Assembly (NCBI RefSeq): GCF_963259705.1
Contig: NC_081861.1
Coordinates: forward strand, 110,700,102-110,764,101
Source of the DNA: Myotis daubentonii
Taxonomy: Eukaryota; Chordata; Mammalia; Chiroptera; Vespertilionidae
Reading direction: 5' to 3'
DNA: 64,000 nucleotides
Shown here: piece after piece, positions 1-11,682 of the stretch
Position numbering within the stretch: the stretch's first letter is position 1
Layout of the letters: every line of letters starts with the position of its first letter
The notes under the pieces: model-generated
Seen by the model: the letters and a program-made list of their open reading frames with translations, nothing else
Databases searched by the model: none
Told to the model about the DNA's origin: nothing
Made by a program: the position numbers and the translations under genes

Positions 1-1688
1 AGAGTATATGTAGAGGCCAGGACTCTTTGAGTAGGGTCTGTTGCCTCAAGAAAGCTAAACTTCCTAAGAAGATATTGTAGACTAGTGGAGATAAGGTCTA
101 AGACTCCAAACACCAGGATGGATGAAGAAACTGCAAGTACTAAAGGCAATTGGGGGTCAGTTTCTCAACTGGATGACCAAGGAATGGATAAGGTCACAAT
201 ACCTTAATCAAATACTTCCCCTTCCCTAATAATTCCTCACCCTAGATTCTGGCCTTGTGCTTTTTGGCCAGAGACACTTCCTCATTCAATCCATTGTCAT
301 TCAATTACAAGCACATTTCTGAGTCATTTTCCAATTTCTTCCCCCAAATCAATGTCTTTCTGTGTTTAACTTGTTTCCATACTATATAACCAAGATAGTG
401 GCTATGGTAAATGTGGTCTTTCAGCTGAACGACCAGAGAAAGAGAAAGAGAAAGACAGACAGAATCAGATAATTGTATTTTACTACAGGAAGGGGAAAAC
501 CTCCAGTAAGCAAGCCAACAAATGCAGAAGAAGTGCTGGAGTGTTCATCTACCACAGGTGATAGCCAGGGTCTCCCAGAAGTAGACACTTAATAATGTGT
601 ATCCCTCTATAAAAAATGGTTCGGAAATGGGCATTATGAGAAGATGAAAACATTAATGGTCTTCTTGACTAAATACCAGCAAGTGTATGAAGGAAATGTG
701 TTTGTATTTTTGCGTGTTTTCAGATGATGGGGAGGGAGCTAAGGAGGGGGCAGGCATGTGAGAAGGGAGGAATATAGAATTCTTCAGTTGGGGCACCAGA
801 AACCCCATTCCATACTGAGCCAGACACTGAGAATAAGGACAAGGAGAAGACTGAAGGGGAATTTTTTCCTTAACAATTTCTCATACTGGCAAGGAAGAAA
901 AGAAGCTGATGTTTAATTTGGGTTTGGATTGGGGTGTGGGATGGATGGTGGTGGTCACATGATGAGGAACAGGGTGTTGTGTCAGTGTTGGCAGTGAATA
1001 AAAATGAATTTGATTTCCTATTTACATGGTAGACTCTTGAATATTGTTAAGCTATGGAAAGGATGGTCAGGTCAAAGTCTGAAGTTTTATTCCACAACTG
1101 GCACAGTCTTTTCTTTAACAACTTGGTCTACAACAGCATTGTTGGATATTGGGGATACCAGAGAAGTGAGGTTTCACTCCATCTGTTTCTCTGATGATTC
1201 ACTTCCTGTTACAGTGGCCCCATACCAAAGTAAGGTATTAGTAATAAGGGAAATTGGGTATGGTGTACATGGGTATTATCTTCACAATTTTTTGGTGAAT
1301 CTGAAACTATTCTAAAATAAAACATCCATTAAAACAACACTCAAAACACTAGCAAATGGTCATCTGTAAAGTAGTGGAATGGACCACTGAAAAGACGGGG
1401 GAGTATGGGAAGTGGCTTAGAGGAACACCACCTCCCTGCCATATGCTGGACTATAATTGAACTAGAGGAAATGAAAGAGAGAGAGAGAGAGGTCATTCTG
1501 GAAAATATTTCAGGAGGTAAGAGGAAGGTCTCTTTTCTATAACCAGAGCTTCTGAGACTTCTGCCTCCTCTCCCATCCCCGCCCCTCCCTGGATGGTCAA
1601 GCTGAGGCTTTGTGATGTCAAGCTACACCATGGCAACTACTGGTTTGGGGCAAACAGAGCTGAAGTGTGTGGCTCCTCATTGACCTAG
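1..1688 (+). repeat. Tandem-array monomer M1 (type A, 1.69 kb)
   Basis: First visible unit of the tandem array; I phase units at the TATA-containing AGAGTATAT motif. Type A is recognised by AGAGTATATG at the start and by a TAA at the place where type B keeps an 83-codon reading frame. It matches M3 almost base for base over its full length. A 103-codon ORF (1004-1315) is open, and AATAAA follows at 1316-1321. I do not recognise the unit as a known satellite or gene. The array probably continues to the left of the window. Confidence 0.93.
1316..1321 (+). terminator. Candidate poly(A) signal AATAAA in each unit
   Basis: AATAAA in the context CTAAAATAAAACATCC ends the 103-codon ORF region about 1.3 kb downstream of the TATA motif. 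The same hexamer is kept in M2, M3, M4, M6, M7, M8 and M9 (for example about 4693, 11398 and 23418). It would give each unit a 3' end on the same strand as the promoter-like module. The region is A-rich, so chance occurrence is possible, and no cleavage-site evidence is available. Confidence 0.4.
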
Positions 1689-3377
1689 AGAGTATATATA
1701 GAGGCCAGGACCCTTTGAGTAGGGTCTGTTGCCTCAAGAAAGCTAAACTTCCTAAGAAGACATTGTAGCCTAGTGGAGATAAGGTCTAAGACTCCAAACA
1801 CAAGGATGGATGAAGAAACTGCAAGTACTAAATGGAATTGGGGGTCAGTTTCTCAACTGGATGACCAAGGAATGGATAAGGTCACAATACCTTATTCAAA
1901 TGCTTCCCCTCCCCCAATAATTCTTCACCCTAGATTCTGGCCTTGTGCTTTTTGGCCAGAGACACTTCCTCATTCAATCCATTGTCATTCAATTACAAGC
2001 CCATTTCTGAGTCATTTTCCAATTTCTTCCCCCAAATCAATGTCTTTCTGTGTTTAACTTGTTTCCATACTATATAACCAAGATAGTGGCTATGGTAAAT
2101 TTGGTCTTTCAGCTGAACGACCAGAGAAAGAGAAAGAGAAAGACAGACAGAATCAGATAATTGTATTTTACTAGAGGAAGGGGAAAACCTCCAGTAAGCA
2201 AGCCAACAAATGCAGAAGAAGAAGTGCTGGAGTGTTCATCTACCACAGGTGATAGCCAGGGTCTCCCAGAAGTAGACACTTAATAATGTGTATCCCTCTA
2301 TAAAAAATGGTTCGGAAATGGGTATTATGAGAAGATGAAAACATTAATGGTCTTCTTGACTAAATACCAGCAAGTGTATGAAGGAAAAGTGTTTGTATTT
2401 TTGCATGTTTTCAGATGATGGGGAGGGAGCTAAGGAGAGGGCAGGCATGTGAAAAGGGAGAAATGTAGAATTCTTCAGTTGGGGCACCATAAACCCCATT
2501 CCATTCTGAGCCAGACACTGAGAATAAGGACAAGGAGAAGACTGAAGGGGAATTTTTTCCTTAACAATTTCTCATACTGGCAAGGAAGAAAAGAAGCTGA
2601 TGTTTAATTTTGGTTGGGATTGGTGTCTGGGATGGATGGTGGTGTTCGCTGTGATGAGGAACAGGGTGTTGTATTAGTGTTGGCAGTGAATAAAAATGAA
2701 TTTGATTTCCTTTTTACATGGTAGTCTTTTGAATATCGTTAAGCTATTGAAAGGATGGTCAGGTCATGATCTGAAGTTTTATTCCACAACTGGAACAGTC
2801 TTTCCTTTAACAACTTGGTCTACAACAGCATTGTTGGATACTGGGGATACCAGATAAGTGAGGTTTCACTCCAACTGTTTCACTGATGATTCACTTCATG
2901 TAACAGTGGCCCCATACCAAAGTAAGATATTACTAACAAGGGAAATTGGGAATGGTGTACATGGGTATTATCTTCACAATTTTTCTGTAAACTTGAAACT
3001 GTTCTAAAATAAAACATCCGTTAAAACAACTCTCAAAATACTAGCAAATGGTCATCTATAAAGTAGTGGCATGGACCACTGAAAAGACAGGGGAGTATGG
3101 GAAGTGGCTTAGAGGAAACACCACCTCCCTGCAATATGCTGGACTATAATTGAACTAGAGGAAATGAAAGAGAGAGAGAGAGATCAGTCTGGGGAAAATT
3201 TTAGGAGGTAAGAGGAAGGTCTCTTTTCTATTTCCAGAGCTTCTGAGACTTCTGCCTCCTCTCCCACCCCCGTCCCTCCTGGATGGTCAAGCTGAGGCTT
3301 TGTGATGTCAAACACACCATGGCAACCACTGGTTTTGGGCAATCAGAGCTGAAGTGTGTGGCTCCTCATTGACCTAC
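1689..3377 (+). repeat. Tandem-array monomer M2 (type B)
   Basis: Second unit, starting AGAGTATATATAG. Type B keeps an ATG-initiated 83-codon frame (1806-2057), but the 103-codon frame seen in type A is stopped by a change to AGATAAG. M1 plus M2 is one 3,377-bp higher-order repeat. The upstream CRE-like box (TGATGTCA, about 1613-1620) and CCATGGCAAC (about 1628-1637) lie at the end of M1. Confidence 0.93.
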
Positions 3378-5065
3378 AGAGTATATGTAGAGGCCAGGAC
3401 TCTTTGAGTAGGGTCTGTTGCCTCAAGAAAGCTAAACTTCCTAAGAAGATATTGTAGACTAGTGGAGATAAGGTCTAAGACTCCAAACACAAGGATGGAT
3501 GAAGAAACTGCAAGTACTAAAGGCAATTGGGGGTCAGTTTCTCAACTGGATGACCAAGGAATGGATAAGGTCACAATACCTTAATCAAATACTTCCCCTT
3601 CCCTAATAATTCCTCACCCTAGATTCTGGCCTTGTGCTTTTTGGCCAGAGACACTTCCTCATTCAATCCATTGTCATTCAATTACAAGCACATTTCTGAG
3701 TCATTTTCCAATTTCTTCCCCCAAATCAATGTCTTTCTGTGTTTAACTTGTTTCCATACTATATAACCAAGATAGTGGCTATGGTAAATGTGGTCTTTCA
3801 GCTGAACGACCAGAGAAAGAGAAAGAGAAAGACAGACAGAATCAGATAATTGTATTTTACTACAGGAAGGGGAAAACCTCCAGTAAGCAAGCCAACAAAT
3901 GCAGAAGAAGTGCTGGAGTGTTCATCTACCACAGGTGATAGCCAGGGTCTCCCAGAAGTAGACACTTAATAATGTGTATCCCTCTATAAAAAATGGTTCG
4001 GAAATGGGCATTATGAGAAGATGAAAACATTAATGGTCTTCTTGACTAAATACCAGCAAGTGTATGAAGGAAATGTGTTTGTATTTTTGCGTGTTTTCAG
4101 ATGATGGGGAGGGAGCTAAGGAGGGGGCAGGCATGTGAGAAGGGAGGAATATAGAATTCTTCAGTTGGGGCACCAGAAACCCCATTCCATACTGAGCCAG
4201 ACACTGAGAATAAGGACAAGGAGAAGACTGAAGGGGAATTTTTTCCTTAACAATTTCTCATACTGGCAAGGAAGAAAAGAAGCTGATGTTTAATTTGGGT
4301 TTGGATTGGGGTGTGGGATGGATGGTGGTGGTCACATGATGAGGAACAGGGTGTTGTGTCAGTGTTGGCAGTGAATAAAAATGAATTTGATTTCCTATTT
4401 ACATGGTAGACTCTTGAATATTGTTAAGCTATGGAAAGGATGGTCAGGTCAAAGTCTGAAGTTTTATTCCACAACTGGCACAGTCTTTTCTTTAACAACT
4501 TGGTCTACAACAGCATTGTTGGATATTGGGGATACCAGAGAAGTGAGGTTTCACTCCATCTGTTTCTCTGATGATTCACTTCCTGTTACAGTGGCCCCAT
4601 ACCAAAGTAAGGTATTAGTAATAAGGGAAATTGGGTATGGTGTACATGGGTATTATCTTCACAATTTTTTGGTGAATCTGAAACTATTCTAAAATAAAAC
4701 ATCCATTAAAACAACACTCAAAACACTAGCAAATGGTCATCTGTAAAGTAGTGGAATGGACCACTGAAAAGACGGGGGAGTATGGGAAGTGGCTTAGAGG
4801 AACACCACCTCCCTGCCATATGCTGGACTATAATTGAACTAGAGGAAATGAAAGAGAGAGAGAGAGAGGTCATTCTGGAAAATATTTCAGGAGGTAAGAG
4901 GAAGGTCTCTTTTCTATAACCAGAGCTTCTGAGACTTCTGCCTCCTCTCCCATCCCCGCCCCTCCCTGGATGGTCAAGCTGAGGCTTTGTGATGTCAAGC
5001 TACACCATGGCAACCACTGGTTTGGGGCAAACAGAGCTGAAGTGTGTGGCTCCTCATTGACCTAG
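3378..5065 (+). repeat. Tandem-array monomer M3 (type A)
   Basis: Third unit, exactly 3,377 bp from M1. The 103-codon ORF at 4381-4692 gives the same protein as the one at 1004-1315, and I could find only isolated base differences from M1 by eye. This near identity points to very recent duplication, gene conversion or, less excitingly, an assembly duplication. Confidence 0.93.
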
Positions 5066-5080
5066 AGAGTATATATAGAG
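4988..5080 (+). promoter_or_regulatory. Promoter-like module repeated at each unit boundary
   Basis: Shown for the M3/M4 boundary: CRE-like TGATGTCA (4990-4997), CCATGGCAAC with an RFX/X-box-like GGCAAC half-site (about 5005-5014), and TATATATA (5070-5077). The same three motifs at similar spacing recur before M2, M7 (CRE 14012, TATA 14092), M8 (22031, 22111) and M9 (23708, 23788). They are unchanged even where the surrounding unit has diverged. Before M3 and M5 the box reads TGATGTCA with a TATATG variant of TATA. M6 lost its CRE and X-box to the retrocopy insertion. CRE and RFX sites together are typical of spermatid-expressed promoters; use as a promoter here is inference. Confidence 0.5.
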
Positions 5081-6754
5081 GCCAGGACCCTTTGAGTAGG
5101 GTCTGTTGACTCAAGAAAGCTAAACTTCCTAAGAAGACATTGTAGCCTAGTGGAGATAAGGTCTAAGACTCCAAACACAAGGATAGATGAAGAAACTGCA
5201 AGTACTAAAGGCAATTGGGGGTCAGTTTCTCAACTGGATGACCAAGAAATGGATAAGGTCACAATACCTTATTCAAATGCTTCCCCTTCCCCAATAATTC
5301 CACACCCTAGATTTTGGCCTTGTGCTTTTTGGCCAGAGACAGTTCCTCATTCAATCCATTGTCATTCAATTACAAGCCCATTTCTGAGTCATTTTCCAAT
5401 TTCTTCCCCCAAATCAATGTCTTTCTGTGTTTAACTTGTTTCCATACTATATAACCAAGATAGTGGCTATGGTAATTTTGGTCTTTCAGCTGAACGACCA
5501 GAGAAAGAGAAAGAGAAAGACAGACAGAATCAGATAATTGTATTTTACTACAGGAAGGGGAAAACCTCCAGTAAGCAAGCCAACAAATGCAGAAGAAGAA
5601 GTGCTGGAGTGTTCATCTACCACAGGTGATAGCCAGGGTCTCCCAGAAGTAGACACTTAATAATGTGTATCCCTCTATAAAAAATGGTTCGGAAATGGGT
5701 ATTATGAGAAGATGAAAACATTAATGGTCTTCTTGACTAAATACCAGCAAGTGTATGAAGGAAATGTGTTTGTATTTTTGCGTGTTTTCAGATGATGTGG
5801 AGGGAGCTAAGGAGAGGGCAGGCATGTGAAAAGGGAGAAATGTAGAATTCTTCAGTTGGGGCACCATAAACCCCATTCCATTCTGAGCCAGACACTGAGA
5901 ATAAGGACAAGGAGAAGACTGAAGGGGAATTTTTTCCTTAACAATTTCTCATACTGGCAAGGAAGAAAAGAGGCTGATGTTTAATTTTGGTTGGGATTGG
6001 TTTCTGGGATGGATGGTGGTGTTCGCTGTGATGAGGAACAGGGTGTTGTGTTAGTGTTGGCAGTGAATAAAAATGAATTTGATTTCCTTTTTACATGGTA
6101 GTCTTTTGAATATCGTTAAGCTATTGAAAGGATGGTCAGGTCATGATCTGAAGTTTTATTCCACAACTGGAACAGTCTTTCCTTTAACAACTTGGTCTAC
6201 AACAGCATTGTTGGATACTGGGGATACCAGATAAGTGAGGTTTCACTCCAACTGTTTCACTGATGATTCACTTCATGTTACAGTGTCCCCATACCAAAGT
6301 AAGATATTACTAACAAGGGAAATTGGGAATAGTGTACATGGGTATTATCTTCACAATTTTTCTGTAAACTTGAAACTGTTCTAAAATAAAACATCCATTA
6401 AAACAACTCTCAAAATACTAGCAAATGGTCATCTTTAAAGTAGTGGCATGGACCACTGAAAAGACAGGGGAGTATGGGAAGTGGCTTAGAGGAAACACCA
6501 CCTCCCTGCAATATGCTGGACTATAATTGAACTAGAGGAAATGAAAGAGAGAGAGAGAGATCAGTCTGGGGAAAATTTTAGGAGGTAAGAGGAAGGTCTC
6601 TTTTCTATTACCAGAGCTTCTGAGACTTCTGCCTCCTCTCCCACCCCCGTCCCTCCTGGATGGTCAAGCTAAGGCTTTGTGATGTCAAACACACCATGGC
6701 ACCCACTGGTTTTGGGCAATCAGAGCTGAAGTGTGTGGCTCCTCATTGACCTAC
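5066..6754 (+). repeat. Tandem-array monomer M4 (type B)
   Basis: Fourth unit, start AGAGTATATATAG. It keeps the ATG 83-codon frame (5183-5434) and carries the type-B stop in the 103-codon frame. It is closely similar to M2 but with more scattered differences than M1 shows from M3. Confidence 0.93.
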
Positions 6755-7124
6755 AGAGTATATGTAGAGGCCAGGACTCTTTGAGTAGGGTCTGTTGCCT
6801 CAAGAAAGCTAAACTTCCTAAGAAGATATTGTAGACTAGTGGAGATAAGGTCTAAGACTCCAAACACCAGGATGGATGAAGAAACTGCAAGTACTAAAGG
6901 CAATTGGGGGTCAGTTTCTCAACTGGATGACCAAGGAATGGATAAGGTCACAATACCTTAATCAAATACTTCCCCTTCCCTAATAATTCCTCACCCTAGA
7001 TTCTGGCCTTGTGCTTTTTGGCCAGAGACACTTCCTCATTCAATCCATTGTCATTCAATTACAAGCACATTTCTGAGTCATTTTCCAATTTCTTCCCCCA
7101 AATAATGTCTTTCTGCATGTTTTC
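6755..7124 (+). repeat. Tandem-array monomer M5 (type A, truncated)
   Basis: Only the first ~350 bp of a type-A unit remains. At about 7108-7116 the sequence jumps from the segment ending TCTTTCTG to a GCATGTTTTC segment that normally lies about 350 bp further into the unit. It then meets the poly(T) that marks the 3' end of the minus-strand DNAAF5 retrocopy. The rest of the unit, up to its last ~20 bp, is missing. Confidence 0.85.
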
Positions 7125-10061
7125 TTTTTTTTTTTTATAATAAATATTTTTAATTAAGTGAAACAGCAAAGCATAAATGTTAACATTTGATTGTTAGAAA
7201 ACATTGCATTTGGCTTATGGAAATAATAACCACTTTAAATGAAATCTTTGAGGCACTTGGGTGTAGAAAGTGCTGGAGAATAAAGTAGAATTTACTTTCC
7301 TGCTCCTGAGAGCAATGAGAATCTGATTAATCTTCCATTTTCAACACTGTTAGCATCACTGACCTAAGGAAAGATTCTGGCTGAATTGGCCCATAAAACA
7401 TTTTAAGTTCCAGTATATTTTAAATGGGAAAAATTCACTAACAGTTCTTAAGATTTCAAATTCCTTTAAGTCTGTTCACTGAAATGTCAATAGACAGAAG
7501 CCAAAGAAAGAATGAAAACTTCAAATCCCTTGGCTTTTACTGGTCAGGAACGTCCTTGGTGGCACTGAAGCAGATGGGGCAGGATTAGAGCCAGCAGTGC
7601 AGGGAGCGCAGAGAGGGCCAGCGGGCGCGGGCCTGCCTGCAGTGTGCAGTGGACATTTAGTTTTAATGTCCAATGAGCTGTAGGCTTTTGGCTGACCTTT
7701 CGATGAACTATAAACAGGACATAAAAATACAGAGCCACTCAGAGAACCTTATTTCAGAAATGGCCGGGTTTGAAACATCGTCCCACAACACTGCCATTTT
7801 CCTTAGGAAATACATTCTTGCTGTCAGAGTCTTCTTGTTCGTGTCCTGGGCTGTGGGGTGTAGGCCGCTGACTCCAGCTAGCGGGGACGAGGGCTGGTGC
7901 TGGTGCCCACCTGCGGCGGTGGCACCCACGGCCCTGCCGGGAGCCCTGTCACGGGGCGGGTGGCCGGGCCTGCACGTGCTGCAGCAGCTGCTCGCAGCGG
8001 GTCGGGGAGCCGTGCTTGTGCACGATGGCCTCGGTCTCTCGCACCAGGAGGTCGGGGAACAGGACGCTGCCCGCCTGGAGCACCTCCAAGACTGCGTCCT
8101 GCACGGCGCTGTCGGGGTCGTCCAGGTACACCAGGAGCTCCTTGTACAGGTGCTGGACGTCACGCTGGTAACAGGCCTCAGCACCGTCATTTCTGATACA
8201 CTCCAGCCAGACGGCCAGGGCGGAGGCGGCGGCCAGCCTCACTTCTGTGGAAACATCGTCCAGCCGTTTCAGGAGTTCAGGATAAATCTTGATGAATTTA
8301 TCTGGCTCGCTCGCGCCACCAGAGGATTTAAAAAACGCGCTAACGATTCGGCAGCAGGTCAGTCGGGTCATCTGGGAATCTTCTTCCAGGGCCGTCAGGA
8401 CCGGGGGCAGCAGCGTCTCCCGCACGTCCTCCACCTGTGTGGCCGACAGGACCTCGCTGCTGATGAGGGCCCAGAGGCAGGACACGGCGGCCGTGCGGAT
8501 GGCGGCGGCCGTCCTCCCCGCGCGCCACTGCAGGTTGGGGACCAGGATGTCCGTGACCACGGTGTCGAGATAGCGGTGCAGCTGTCCTTGCGAGTCCACG
8601 GTCTCCTTTGCGCTCAGCAGCGCCCGGGACAGGACGGAGAGGAGCCTCAGGCGCATCTGGGGGTCTCTGTCCGGCTGCAGGCAGCTCCGGAGGACGGGGA
8701 CCAGTTGGGGCAGCGCTTCTCCGAGGGCAGGGCCTGCGTGGTCGACGAGCACGCTGAACTGCAGGAGCTCCGGGGAGTGTGCCGTCCAGCCCCGCTGGGA
8801 GCCGCCCAGCCACTCCAGGAGGGGGCCCACGTGCTGGCGGTAGAGGTCCTGGCTGTCGCCACTGCTCTCCACCGCGGCCAGCGCGGTCTCGGTCTCCTGA
8901 AGCTGGTTGCCGAGGCCTGGGGCCCCCAGGAGCGCCATCACGGTCACCAGCACTTGCAGGAGCTGCAGGCCGCACCCCCGGCCATCTTCTCCGCACGTGG
9001 ACACCAGCGCCTGCACGCACTGCAGCAGCTTCTCCCCGTAGCGCAGGTGCTCCGAGCCTTGACGGATGTGTGCCCCGGCCAGCTCCGTGGTGATGGCCTT
9101 CAGGTGTGGCCGCAGGGCTTCCCTCGGGCAGCCCCAGATGACTGCGGCCAGGACCAGGAGGCCGGAGGCGGAGGGCGACTTCTTCAGCATCGGCCAGAGC
9201 AGCTTCAGAAATACTTCTGGGCTGACGAACGTCCCAATCAGCTCTGCGGACCTGGTACAGCTGCTGACCACGGCGCCCTCTTCGTCGGCGCAGGCCAGCA
9301 GCAGGGTCCGCAGCAGGGCCTCCAGGTGCTGCATGGCGTGGTCCTCCGCGTGCAGCAGCAGCACCGCCAGCAGCCGCGCGGCCTTCACCCTGGTCCCCGC
9401 CACCCAGTCCATGATGTCGTGGCAGATGGCGGGGAGGATCTTGGAGAGGTTTCTGAAGACCAGCTCCCCGACAGCCCAGCCCCGGGCGCGTCTCTGGCGA
9501 GGGGTGATGGGCAGGCCGCGGGGAGGCAAAGTCGAGCTTGTCCTTGAGGTCCTCCTCATTCTCCTTCTGCCACTGCAGGCCGGCCTCCGCCCAGAGGCTG
9601 GCGGCCTCCTGCACGATGTGCGGCATCTCGTCGTCCAGGCTGCTGAGCAGCAGGGGGATGAGCTTGTGGAAGAAGGAGTACCGGTCCCGCAGCGCCAGCA
9701 GCCAGCCGCCCACCACGCGCGTCACCGCCTGCCGGACCTGCGGGACATCATTGAACAGCCGCTGAGCAAAGTGAGGGAGCACGTCGTCCACCGACTTCCC
9801 GTTGCCGAACTGGATGACCGTGCCCGTGGCCTCGATGACAGCCACACGGACCTTCCAGTGCTGGTGCGAGATGCTCTGCATCAGGGGGCCGATCAGAGAC
9901 TCGGACTGCAGGTGGAAGTGGTCTGGCATGGCACGCGCCAGCCCCGCGGCGCACTCGCAGCTCTCGCGGCGCACTGCAGCGAAGGGGTCCAGCAGCGCGC
10001 AGCGCAGGGCGCACACCGCGTCCTCCAGGTGGGGCGCGAGCGCAGCGCCGCCCAGGTCCAC
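7125..10061 (-). pseudogene. DNAAF5: Processed (intronless) retrocopy of DNAAF5, 5'-truncated
   Basis: DNAAF5 (HEATR2) is a cytoplasmic HEAT-repeat factor needed to preassemble axonemal dynein arms. The minus strand reads about 704 codons with strong resemblance to it, including [62 protein letters not shown] and [14 protein letters not shown] segments. It ends at a TGA at 7949-7951. The family protein is about 855 residues, so roughly 150 N-terminal residues are absent. There are no introns. About 810 bp of 3' UTR follows, then ATTAAA (complement of 7149-7154) and a poly(A) tract (T-run 7125-7136). One extra base in the C-run at 9466-9469 shifts the frame, and I see no other disruption. It is very GC-rich compared with the flanking array. 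No flanking target-site duplication is visible and about 1.3 kb of the host unit is missing. As it stands, a full-length product is not expected. Confidence 0.93.
9466..9469 (-). other. Single-base frameshift in the DNAAF5 retrocopy
   Basis: The upstream frame (10061 down to about 9470) runs through [18 protein letters not shown] to GLGCRG, after which family resemblance stops. Resemblance resumes in the next frame as [12 protein letters not shown]. The switch falls in a run of four C (four G on the coding strand), consistent with one inserted base. It is the only break I find in the retrocopy. Confidence 0.85.
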
Positions 10062-11682
10062 GGCTCCTCATTGACCTAGAGAGTATATATAGAGGCCAGG
10101 ACCCTTTGAGTAGGGTCTGTTGACTCAAGAAAGCTAAACTTCCTAAGAAGACATTGTAGACTAGTGGAGATAAGGTCTAAGACTCCAAACACAAGGATAG
10201 ATGAAGAAACTGCAAGTACTAAAGGCAATTGGGGGTCAGTTTCTCACCTGGATGACCAAGAAATGGATAAGGTCAGAATACCTTATTCAAATGCTTCCCC
10301 TTCCCCAATAATTCCACACCCTAGATTTTGGCCTTGTGCTTTTTGGCCAGAGACACTTCCTCATTCAATCCATTGTCATTCAATTACAAGCACATTTCTG
10401 AGTCATTTTCCAATTTCTTCCCCCAAATCAATGTCTTTCTGTGTTTAACTTGTTTCCATACTATATAACCAAGATAGTGGCTATGGTAAATTTGGTCTTT
10501 CAGACGAACGACCAGAGAAAGAGAAAGAGAAAGACAGACAGAATCAGATAATTGTATTTTACTACAGGAAGGGGAAAACCTCCAGGAAGCAAGCCAACAA
10601 ATGCAGAAGAAGAAGTGCTGGAGTGTTCATCTACCACAGGTGATAGCCAGGGTCTCCCAGAAGAAGACACTTAATAATGTGTATCCCTCTATAAAAAATG
10701 GTTCGGAAATGGGCATTATGAGAAGATGAAAACATTAATGGTCTTCTTGACTAAATACCAGCAAGTGTATGAAGGAAATGTGTTTGTATTTTTGCGTGTT
10801 TTCAGATGATGGGGAGGGAGCTAAGGAGAGGGCAGGCATGTGAAAAGGGAGAAATGTAGAATTCTTCAGTTGGGGCACCATAAACCCCATTCCATTCTGA
10901 GCCAGACACTGAGAATAAGGACAAGGAGAAGACTGAAGGGGAATTTTTTCCTTAACAATTTCTCATACTGGCAAGGAAGAAAAGAAGCTGATGTTTAATT
11001 TTGGTTGGGATTGGTGTCTGGGATGGATGGTGGTGTTCGCTGTGATGAGGAACAGGGTGTTGTGTTAGTGTTGGCAGTGAATAAAAATGAATTTGATTTC
11101 CTTTTTACATGGTAGTCTTTTGAATATCGTTAAGCTATTGAAAGGATGGTCAGGTCATGATCTGAAGTTTTATTCCACAACTGGAACAGTCTTTCCTTTA
11201 ACAACTTGGTCTACAACAGCATTGTTGGATACTGGGGATATCAGAGAAGTGAGGTTTCACTCCAACTGTTTCACTGATGATTCACTTCATGTTACAGTGG
11301 CCCCATACCAAAGTAAGATATTACTAACAAGGGAAATTGGGAATGGTGTACATGGGTATTATCTTCACAATTTTTCTGTAAACTTGAAACTGTTCTAAAA
11401 TAAAACATCCATTAAAACACCTCTCAAAATACTAGCAAATGGTCATCTGTAAAGTAGTGGAATGGACCACTGAAAAGACGGGGGAGTATGTGAAGTGGCT
11501 TAGAGGAACACCACCTCCCTGCCATATGCTGGACTATAATTCAACTAGAAGAAATGTAATAGAGAGAGAGAGGTCAGTCTGGAAAATATTTCAGGAGGGA
11601 AGAGGAAGGTCTCTTTTATATAACCAGAGCTTCTGAGACTTCTGCCTCCTCTCCCATCCCCACCCCTCCCTGGATGGTCAAG

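Noticed and set aside
1004..1315. 103-codon ORF repeated in array units (4381, 11087, 23108)
   Set aside because: The identical copies reflect recent duplication. Type-B units and M7 carry a stop, no domain is recognisable, and substitutions are mostly replacing.
1806..2057. 83-codon ATG-initiated ORF with good start context in array units (also M4, M6, M7, M8)
   Set aside because: Between units most differences change the amino acid, type-A units have a stop after about 28 codons and M9 loses the frame, so there is no sign of protein-level selection. A spliced use of only the first part cannot be excluded.
7673..9547. 624-codon plus-strand ORF and other long frames over the DNAAF5 retrocopy
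   Set aside because: GC-rich antisense shadow of the retrocopy; composition is biased and there is no family resemblance.
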